Shown piece by piece: positions 36,134 to 42,038 of a stretch of 43,249 nucleotides of DNA (the first letter of the stretch is position 1; each line of letters begins with the position of its first letter). The translations under genes and the position numbers were made by a program. The stretch comes from JAFDVL01 sp043736395 (GTDB lineage Bacteria; Acidobacteriota; Blastocatellia; RBC074): the NCBI GenBank assembly GCA_043736395.1, contig JAYTCQ010000150.1, forward strand, positions 1-43,249, read 5' to 3'. The notes beneath the pieces are model-generated. The model was not told the origin of the DNA. It saw only the letters and a program-made list of their open reading frames with translations, and did no database searches.

Positions 36134-36412
36134 TCATTCCGAGCACCCCTTCCCTGCTTCCCAAATGATTTGTCGTTCCTCGTGAACAAGTTGATCCAAT
36201 TCATGATCCGTCATGCCACTGACGGCGAAGTCTTCGCGCACAGGTCGCAGAATGTCATCAAAGGATTGGTGGGAAAGGAGCTCCGCTTCAATAATGGTAC
36301 GCGCGTATTCTTCCGCGCTCTTCCCATTGCTATGTCCGATTTTTTCAAGTGTTCGCAAGGTTCCGAGCGGAAGCCCTGAGATTTCAATTTTTTCAGTCGC
36401 GAGATTCATCAT
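36134..36412 (-). CDS. Second antitoxin-like protein, without its own toxin
   Basis: 92 residues, beginning at two tandem ATGs after AAGGAGGG. The pattern KIEISGLPLGTLRTLEKIG, then SAEEYARTIIEAEL is FitA/VapB-like (ribbon-helix-helix), and the tail (REDFAVSGMTDHELDQLVHE) resembles toxin-binding ends of VapB-type proteins. It is the first gene of the minus-strand toxin-antitoxin operon, 72 bp before the next antitoxin gene. No second PIN gene follows, so it is an orphan or works with the single toxin. Confidence 0.65.
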   Translation of the reverse strand: MMNLATEKIEISGLPLGTLRTLEKIGHSNGKSAEEYARTIIEAELLSHQSFDDILRPVREDFAVSGMTDHELDQLVHEERQIIWEAGKGCSE

Positions 36413-36519
36413 TATTCCCTCCTTTCAAAACATAAAACATCTTGCTGGTATTATACAAAATTGGATCGCCGAGCGGAACCTGCTTCGCCATACCCAACGC
36501 TTTCTGACACTTCGTGGAT

Positions 36520-36653
36520 TTAGCCGTCATAATCGAGGAAATTCACCGCATTCAAGTCGAGATTCTGCCTGCCGTGATCATAGCGCATGGCGGTCTTCGG
36601 GTTCTGATACATCATCTGGACGTGACGGTAAGAGATCCCCAAATCAGGGTCGG
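36520..36653 (-). pseudogene. Duplicated C-terminal fragment of the tyrosine recombinase
   Basis: The minus strand encodes a version of the integrase end: ISYRHVQMM, then NPKTAMRYDHGRQNL, then NAVNFLDYDG and a TAA at 36522-36520. It matches the tail of the intact gene that ends at 37507, but lacks 6 bp (the codons for the Ser-Gly of MSGHQDP), so the conserved catalytic histidine segment is altered. The nucleotide identity over about 125 bp is high (I estimate 80-85%). It lies in the same orientation about 1 kb away, with the VapBC pair between. Confidence 0.8.
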
Positions 36654-36774
36654 GTTGCATTCAATCCGGTCAATCTCGCGGAAGGTTTTCCGCTCTCTTG
36701 CGCAAAAAAGACTTCGCTTGTTACGCAAGACCGAGTATCATGATGTTTGGTTAGCGAAGACTGCGAGGACATTC

Positions 36775-37038
36775 ATGAGTACACCGTTAACAACCATCAC
36801 TGTTTCACCCGATACAGCCAGGATCATTCTTGATCTTCAAGAGCAGGTCTCTAAAAAAGGGATTCGATTGGAAGAATTCCTTCGATCTGTCGCGGAGCGA
36901 TTCTCAGTCAGCCCTGAAACCTTCCTGACGGCTTCACAAAAAGCTGAAGCGTGGGAAAGCTGGGCAAACAGTCACTCCTTCAATCAGACCGTCCTTTCTG
37001 ACGATAGTCGCGAAATCCTCTATTCTGAAGAAAGCTAA
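36775..37038 (+). CDS. vapB: VapB-type antitoxin
   Basis: 87 residues from the ATG at 36775 (GAGGA 6 nt upstream), which begins MSTPLTTITVSPD; a longer frame upstream is read through the integrase fragment and is spurious. The C-terminus AWESWANSH then LSDDSREILYSEE is the toxin-embracing tail of PIN-associated antitoxins. Its stop lies 2 nt before the toxin ATG. Confidence 0.82.
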   Translation: MSTPLTTITVSPDTARIILDLQEQVSKKGIRLEEFLRSVAERFSVSPETFLTASQKAEAWESWANSHSFNQTVLSDDSREILYSEES

Positions 37039-37040
37039 TT

Positions 37041-37478
37041 ATGCAAATTCTGGTGGATACCAACATCCTCTTACGGGCTACTCAACCCAATCACCCAATG
37101 TATCAAGTTGCTGTCCAATCTGTCAGAAAACTTCTGACCTCGATTGATGAAGTGTGCGTCTTCAATCAAAGCCTGATTGAATTTTGGAATGTTGCAACAC
37201 GTGACGTTTCTCTTAATGGTTTAGGATTTTCTCCTTCTCAGACCGATCTTGAAATTAAACGAATTGAGTCCATGTTGACTGTACTTCCCGATCATCCAGC
37301 CATCTATAGCGAATGGAGAAACCTGGTAGTAGCGCACACTGTCTCGGGAAAACAAGTTCACGACACACGCATCGTGGCTGCCATGAACGTGTTTGGCATC
37401 ACGCAATTACTCACCTTTAATGCTCGTGATTTTAAAAGATTCCAAAATTTAACCATCCTTGATCCAGCAAGTATCTAA
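37041..37478 (+). CDS. vapC: VapC-type PIN-domain toxin
   Basis: 145 residues. The PIN residues are visible: Asp6 in ILVDTNILLR, Glu in QSLIEFWNVA, Asp in QVHDTRIVAAM and Asn/Asp in LTFNARDFKRF. It should be a Mg-dependent endoribonuclease held inactive by the upstream VapB; the genes are 2 nt apart. It converges on the tyrosine recombinase with 28 bp between stops. The pair sits between the integrase and the integrase-tail duplicate, suggesting that it was captured with recombinase DNA. Confidence 0.88.
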   Translation: MQILVDTNILLRATQPNHPMYQVAVQSVRKLLTSIDEVCVFNQSLIEFWNVATRDVSLNGLGFSPSQTDLEIKRIESMLTVLPDHPAIYSEWRNLVVAHTVSGKQVHDTRIVAAMNVFGITQLLTFNARDFKRFQNLTILDPASI

Positions 37479-37506
37479 GACTGAGAAAGTGCCGACACCT
37501 TCTGCA

Positions 37507-38481
37507 TCAAGTCTTATCCACCTCGTCATAATCGAGAAAATTGACAGCATTTAAGTCGAGATTCTGTCTCCCGTGATCATAGCGCATGACGGTTTTCGGG
37601 TCCTGATGCCCGGACATCATCTGGACCTGACGGTAAGAGAGTCCCTGATCAAGGGCGCGGGTGATGGCAGTGCGGCGGAGGTCATGCGGGGAAACTGATC
37701 CCAGGCCGCAGTAGTCGCCCCATTTCTTCACCAGCTGATGCACCATACGCGTCGTGAGCGGCTTGTTGAATTCCAGTGTCCGAAAGTTGACCAGCGGCTG
37801 AAAGAGCCAGGCTTCCTCCCCATCGCTGTGGAGATTTTTCCGCCGCGCCTGATCCAAACCCAGATACGTCTTCATCGCCAGCCGGACATCATCCGGCAGC
37901 GGCAAGGTTCGCTCCCGACTTCCCTTCCCGACAAACCGCAGAATCCAGCGTCCATGACTCCAGTGCAGCGACGACGCCCGGAGCGCACAAACTTCTGAGA
38001 CCCGCAGACTGAGCCGCAACATCGTCACCAGCAAAGCATAGTCCCGTGCTCCGGCGACCTTGCTTTTATCCGGAGCCGCTAACAACAAACGAGCTTCCTT
38101 CAAACTCAGTGCCTTCCCTGTCTGCCCCATCGGTACGGGTGGACTGGGCACGAGTTTGCTGGCTGCCGGATTCAACTTCACGGCTCCACCAGCGACGAGA
38201 TAGGCAAAGAAACTGCGCAGCACCGAAAGCTTGAAAGCCACCGTATTCGGTTTCTGCCGCCGCTTGATGAGCAGTTCGCGCCAGGCAAGCACATGACGCG
38301 GCGTGACCTGAGTCGGATCAATTCCCTTCACCAACTGAAAGAATTCCCGCAGGACACGGAGATAGGCTTTCCGAGTATGAAGCGAAAGTGATTTCTCATA
38401 GAAATCCTCCGCCGCCCCGGGATTGTAGGGCAGTGTTAGCGCTGTACGGGTACAGCCGAGATACGTGTAAAAATAGGACAT
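37507..38481 (-). CDS. Tyrosine-type site-specific recombinase (phage integrase family)
   Basis: About 324 residues from the ATG at 38481, 14 nt after the resolvase stop; a longer upstream frame overlaps the resolvase gene and is unlikely. An N-terminal SAM-like core-binding domain (TRKAYLRVLREFFQ) precedes the catalytic domain. The catalytic set is complete: Arg in LRLSLRVSEVCAL, Lys in VGKGSRERTLPLP, HxxR in SPHDLRRTAITR, His in MSGHQDPKT and the nucleophile Tyr in VMRYDHGRQN. The start codon lies inside the 39-bp inverted repeat. It appears to be in one operon with the serine resolvase, an unusual pairing of the two recombinase classes. Confidence 0.92.
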   Translation of the reverse strand: MSYFYTYLGCTRTALTLPYNPGAAEDFYEKSLSLHTRKAYLRVLREFFQLVKGIDPTQVTPRHVLAWRELLIKRRQKPNTVAFKLSVLRSFFAYLVAGGAVKLNPAASKLVPSPPVPMGQTGKALSLKEARLLLAAPDKSKVAGARDYALLVTMLRLSLRVSEVCALRASSLHWSHGRWILRFVGKGSRERTLPLPDDVRLAMKTYLGLDQARRKNLHSDGEEAWLFQPLVNFRTLEFNKPLTTRMVHQLVKKWGDYCGLGSVSPHDLRRTAITRALDQGLSYRQVQMMSGHQDPKTVMRYDHGRQNLDLNAVNFLDYDEVDKT

Positions 38482-38485
38482 AGGG
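38447..38485 (-). repeat. 39-bp inverted repeat, arm 1 (covers the integrase start)
   Basis: Read on the minus strand the arm contains ATGTCCTATTTTTAC, which is the integrase start codon and following codons. It matches the arm at 39188-39226 at 32 of 39 positions in inverted orientation. Confidence 0.75.
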
Positions 38486-38494
38486 TTGTTGGGA

Positions 38495-39061
38495 CTAAGC
38501 CAACAAGCGGCGAACAGAGGTGCGCCCGATGCCGACGCGGCGAGCAATTTCCGCTTTACTCAAGCCCTGCGCGAAAAGTTTCTTCACTTCTTTTTCTTTT
38601 TTCGCGGCGGTCAGTGGACGCCCGAAGCGTCGCCCTTCGGCTCGTGCTTGCGCAATCCCGGCTTTCACCCGTTCGCGCATAATTTCGCGCTCGAATTCGG
38701 CAAAGACGGCGAGCATGCCAGCCATAGCACGACCTGAAGGAGTGGTTAAATCCAAAGCCTCTGTCAAAGAAATAAATCCGACTCCCAGCTCCGTCAATTC
38801 CTTGAGCGTCACAATTAGGTCAGCCAAAGAGCGTCCCCAGCGATCCAACCGCCAGACAACAATCACATCCAGTTCGCGTCGTCGTGCCGCTTGCACGAGG
38901 ACTTCGCGCTGGGGACGATGAACCGTCCCCGATCCGACCTCCTTGATCTGGAAGACAAGCTGCCATTTTCGTTTTTTCACGTAGGTGGAAAGGGCTTTGA
39001 TTTGCAGCGGCAAGGTTTGCTGTTCGTGCGTGGAGACCCGGGCATAAATTCCGACGCGCAT
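38495..39061 (-). CDS. Serine recombinase, resolvase/invertase family
   Basis: About 188 residues from the ATG at 39061 (GAGGAG 11 nt upstream); a GTG at 39073 is an alternative but abuts the ribosome site. The catalytic serine lies in GIYARVSTHEQQ and the conserved arginines in VWRLDRWGRSLADL. The E-helix and dimer region (GRAMAGMLAVFAEFEREIMRERV) and a C-terminal helix-turn-helix (LSKAEIARRVGIGRTSVRRLL) complete the small resolvase/invertase architecture. It should act on short inverted or direct sites near its gene. The gene is enclosed by the 39-bp inverted repeat, and an imperfect inverted repeat at 39104-39154 lies just upstream. Confidence 0.92.
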   Translation of the reverse strand: MRVGIYARVSTHEQQTLPLQIKALSTYVKKRKWQLVFQIKEVGSGTVHRPQREVLVQAARRRELDVIVVWRLDRWGRSLADLIVTLKELTELGVGFISLTEALDLTTPSGRAMAGMLAVFAEFEREIMRERVKAGIAQARAEGRRFGRPLTAAKKEKEVKKLFAQGLSKAEIARRVGIGRTSVRRLLA

Positions 39062-39103
39062 CGCTTTTTTCACTCCTCTTGCGGGTGGCCAAAAATCTCC
39101 CTG

Positions 39104-39154
39104 AAAACGGGCGGCAAAAGCTCAATGTTTTTGGTGTTTTTGCCCGCTCGTTTT
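39104..39154. repeat. Imperfect inverted repeat upstream of the resolvase
   Basis: AAAACGGGCGGCAAAA (39104-39119) and TTTTTGCCCGCTCGTTTT (39137-39154) pair with a few mismatches and a bulge around a 17-bp centre. It lies 43 bp before the resolvase start, the usual place for a resolvase crossover site or autoregulatory operator. Confidence 0.5.
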
Positions 39155-39187
39155 ATGATGGCCGAAACCTGTAGGTTCTGGTCAGCC

Positions 39188-39226
39188 CGCTATGTCCTAT
39201 TTTTACCTGTATGTCGGCTAGACCCC
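39188..39226 (+). repeat. 39-bp inverted repeat, arm 2
   Basis: It contains ATGTCCTATTTTTACCTGTA, encoding MSYFYLYVG followed by a stop, a near-copy of the integrase N-terminus MSYFYTYLG. It lies in inverted orientation to arm 1 about 700 bp away and at the exact point where the TPR fragment begins. Confidence 0.75.
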
Positions 39227-39558
39227 ATTATGAGCAACAGTTGCATCTGGCGCGTGAACTCCAGGATCGGCGGGGCGAAGCGACGGCGCTCAGCAATCTG
39301 GGGCGGCTTTCCATCGAAGCGGCTGACCTGGCGCGTGCGGTCGAATTGCTCCGGCAAGCGGCTGACCTGTTCCACTCAGCCGGCGACCAGCGCGGCGAGG
39401 GCAATGCGTTCTGGTCGTTGAGTCTCGCTTTCGAGAAATTGGTAAATTGGGAACAGGCGCGTGTTTGCAACGAAACTGCACTGCGAATTCGTGAGGCGAT
39501 TCAAGACCCAAACCTGGAGCGCACGCGGCAACACGCTGAACAATTGAGGGCAAAATGA
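39211..39558 (+). pseudogene. TPR-protein C-terminal fragment, beheaded at the resolvase element
   Basis: 115 residues of tetratricopeptide repeats (ATALSNLGRLSIEAADLARAV, then GNAFWSLSLAFEKLVNWEQAR) ending ERTRQHAEQLRAK. The frame begins inside the 39-bp repeat, with no ribosome site, and lacks everything that normally precedes such repeats. In NB-ARC/TPR conflict proteins this is how the sensor end looks. The most likely history is that the recombinase element entered the gene and removed or displaced the 5' part. It could still be expressed as a small TPR protein. Confidence 0.65.
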
Positions 39559-39574
39559 GCGGAAATCGGCTGCT

Positions 39575-39661
39575 ATGGATTCTTTGCTTGAACGACTCCC
39601 GGCCTTGCCATACGATGAGGGTTCCCTTGATCGTTTGACCTTGCAACCGAGAAATCAGTAA
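39575..39661 (+). CDS. Possible 28-residue peptide ahead of the DUF4062 gene
   Basis: An ATG at 39575 opens a 28-codon frame (MDSLLERLPALPYDEGSLD and onward) ending 15 nt before the DUF4062 GTG start, so its stop overlaps that gene's ribosome site region. No clear ribosome site precedes it and no family is recognised. It may be a leader peptide or chance. Confidence 0.2.
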   Translation: MDSLLERLPALPYDEGSLDRLTLQPRNQ

Positions 39662-39676
39662 AGGAGTAGAAAAACC

Positions 39677-40681
39677 GTGACCATTCATATCTTTGTCAGC
39701 TCTACCTGGCTTGACTTGCAGCCAGAGCGCCAAGCCGTCGAAACCGCGCTGCAACGGATGCGCGAAACCAAATTCATCGGGATGGAATATTTCGGCAGTC
39801 GCAATGAAACCACACAGCGAGCTTCGCTCGATGAAGTGGATCGTTCGCAAGTTTACGTTGGGATTTTCGGCGGACGGTACGGCTCAGGCATTACCGAAGA
39901 CGAATACCGCCGTGCGCGCGAATTGAAACTGCCGTGTTTCATTTACGCCAAAGAAGAAAAGACCATTCTGGCGGAGTGGCGGGAAAAAGATGCCGCCAAG
40001 GCCGCGCGGCTTAGTTCATTGACCAAAGATTTGCATGACGCGCATACCGTCACACCTTTCAGCAATCCCGATGAGCTTGCAGCGAAGGTAACTGCCGATT
40101 TGCACCGCTGGCTGTTTGAACATTACTTGCCGCCGCGTCTTGAGCGCGTTGCCAACGGAGAGTTGGGCGGAACCGACGCACAAACGCTGGTGAATGGCAT
40201 CAAGGATTGGAACGCTTTGCCAACTGAACTGGTTGACCGGCTGCGCGGCGTCCGGCAAGTCATCGCTTCCGGTTCGCGTAGCGTCGCCATCGGCGGCAGT
40301 GTGCAAGATTCCACCATCGTCACCGGCAACGTAAATCAGCAGGGCGATGGCAGCGTCATCGGTTCGCACAACACCGTGACCGTGAATAAAACCAAGACGC
40401 AAGGCGCAACGCTCAATGACTTGGCAGCGTTGCTCGCTCAGTTGCGCACGCAGGTGCAAACTTCGGACTTGCCTGCCGACGACCGCGAATCCGTTGCCGC
40501 CACGCTCACGACCGTGGAAAAAGAAGTAGCCAAAGAAAAGCCGCGTTTGGCTGTCGTGGAAGCTTCGCTCAAAAGCGTAGAGTCTATGGTGCAAAGCACC
40601 GAAACCATCGGTTCGACGGCGGCGAAGCTGCTGCCGATGATTTACCAGATAGCCGAATTCGCCCGGCAACTGTTTCCGTAA
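39677..40681 (+). CDS. DUF4062 protein with Gly/Ile/Thr-rich repeat and coiled-coil
   Basis: 334 residues from a GTG at 39677 preceded by AAGGAG. Residues 2-90 are a DUF4062 domain, a TIR-like fold often at the N-terminus of NTPase conflict proteins: IHIFVSSTWLDLQPERQAV, then DRSQVYVGIFGGRYG, then GITEDEYRRARELKLP. Residues 195-235 contain IASGSRSVAIGGSVQDSTIV then TGNVNQQGDGSVIGSHNTVT, a Gly/Ser/Thr/Ile-rich beta-solenoid-like stretch. The C-terminus is helical. A related motif occurs in the N-terminus of the NB-ARC protein 18 bp downstream (SGDRAVSIGGD), suggesting that the two bind each other through this element. In this family the TIR-like domain may be a catalytic effector or an adaptor; I cannot tell which. 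Confidence 0.82.
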   Translation: MTIHIFVSSTWLDLQPERQAVETALQRMRETKFIGMEYFGSRNETTQRASLDEVDRSQVYVGIFGGRYGSGITEDEYRRARELKLPCFIYAKEEKTILAEWREKDAAKAARLSSLTKDLHDAHTVTPFSNPDELAAKVTADLHRWLFEHYLPPRLERVANGELGGTDAQTLVNGIKDWNALPTELVDRLRGVRQVIASGSRSVAIGGSVQDSTIVTGNVNQQGDGSVIGSHNTVTVNKTKTQGATLNDLAALLAQLRTQVQTSDLPADDRESVAATLTTVEKEVAKEKPRLAVVEASLKSVESMVQSTETIGSTAAKLLPMIYQIAEFARQLFP

Positions 40682-40699
40682 CCATGCCCGAGGAATCCG

Positions 40700-42010
40700 A
40701 TGCAAGATCAGCACAAACTAAAAGCCGTGCTCGAACGGCTGCTCGCCGACACCGCAACAGACGCAGACCGCCGCGCCATACAACACGCCTTGCTTGCCGG
40801 GCAGATCGTATACACCAGCGGCGACCGCGCTGTCTCCATCGGCGGAGATGCGCCCGGCGCACTCATCATTACCGGCGATGTCATTCAGATTGGCACGAGC
40901 AATCAGATTGGCGCGGGCAATCAAAGCGAATTCAGCCTGAGTCAGACAGCCTTCGAGCAGTTGCGTGAGAAACTCTTTCCCACGCCAATTGGTTATCCGC
41001 CACGCTTTCCTGAGCTGATTTTTCTGGGCCGCGAAAATTCTTTGCACGATGTCAAAGGTTTATTAGGACTTGTTGACGGTGCAACGTCTGCCGCGAAACA
41101 AGCCATCGTGCGCGGCTGGCCGGGTGTAGGCAAAACCACGCTCGTCAGCGTTCTCTCGCGCGACCCGGACGTGGCCCGCAATTACCCCGACGGCGTGCTG
41201 TGGACTTCGCTCGACCAGAAACCCGCGTTGATGTCTATCCTCGCAAGCTGGGGACGAGCACTGGGCCGCGACGATTTATTGCGCATTGCTACGGCAGAAG
41301 AAGCCGTTACTGAGTTGCGGGCGATGCTGCAAAACCGACGCATGCTCCTAATCGTGGATGATGTTTGGGAAACAGGTCATGGCGCGCTCTTCCAAAAAGC
41401 CCGCAGCGGGAATTGCGGCCTACTCATTACGACACGCCTGGACAAGGTCGCTGAAGGCTTGTCGCAAACGGAAAGCGAAATCTACAACCTGCCCGTGCTG
41501 GCCGAAGACGACGCGCTGAAGCTGATGCACATTCTCGCTCCGACGGTCGTGTCGCAGCATCTGCAAGAATGCCGTGAGTTGGTGAAGGATTTGGAATACT
41601 TGCCGCTTGCCTTGCACGTTGCCGCTCGCCTCTTGCGCAAACGCGCAAAACGAGGACTCGAAGTCGGCAAGCTGTTGGATGAAATCCGCTTGGGGGCCGC
41701 TATCATCGAAGCCGAAGCCCCGCCTGACCGCGCCGAAGAAGGCAGCATCCCAACGGTCAAAGCCTTGCTACAAAAGAGTACGGATTTGCTGACGGAACAA
41801 ACGCGCGAATGTTTTGCTTATCTGGGAGCCTTTGCGCCCAAGCCTGCAACCTTTGATTTGGCCGCGATGAAAGCAGTCTGGCAAGTGAAGGACGCCGAGC
41901 CGATAGCCGAAGACCTGATGGATCATGGCTTGTTGGAGCCGGTTAGTGATGGGCGGTTTCAAATGCACGCTTTGTTAGTCGCACACGCGATTTCGTTGTG
42001 CGAACCATAA
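40700..42010 (+). CDS. NB-ARC (STAND) NTPase lacking C-terminal sensor repeats
   Basis: 436 residues. The N-terminus has a short helical part and a Gly/Ile/Thr-rich segment (35-75: VYTSGDRAVSIGGD, ALIITGDVIQIGTSNQIGAG) like that of the preceding DUF4062 protein. The NB-ARC core follows: Walker A GWPGVGKTT at 139-147, Walker B LLIVDD at 216-221, TTR at 244-246, the LPLAL motif at 301-305 and an MHD-like RFQMHALLV near the C-terminus in the winged-helix region. In typical bacterial NB-ARC proteins several hundred residues of TPR or WD40 repeats follow; here the protein stops directly after the MHD-like motif. The trigger must be sensed by another protein or the gene has lost its 3' part. It is in operon with DUF4062. 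Confidence 0.88.
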   Translation: MQDQHKLKAVLERLLADTATDADRRAIQHALLAGQIVYTSGDRAVSIGGDAPGALIITGDVIQIGTSNQIGAGNQSEFSLSQTAFEQLREKLFPTPIGYPPRFPELIFLGRENSLHDVKGLLGLVDGATSAAKQAIVRGWPGVGKTTLVSVLSRDPDVARNYPDGVLWTSLDQKPALMSILASWGRALGRDDLLRIATAEEAVTELRAMLQNRRMLLIVDDVWETGHGALFQKARSGNCGLLITTRLDKVAEGLSQTESEIYNLPVLAEDDALKLMHILAPTVVSQHLQECRELVKDLEYLPLALHVAARLLRKRAKRGLEVGKLLDEIRLGAAIIEAEAPPDRAEEGSIPTVKALLQKSTDLLTEQTRECFAYLGAFAPKPATFDLAAMKAVWQVKDAEPIAEDLMDHGLLEPVSDGRFQMHALLVAHAISLCEP

Positions 42011-42038
42011 AGCGGTTCCGGTTCCTACCTCTGTAAAT

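Noticed and set aside
36514..36774. Upstream extension of the VapB frame
   Set aside because: This part reads backwards through the duplicated integrase tail; the ribosome site and homology support the start at 36775.
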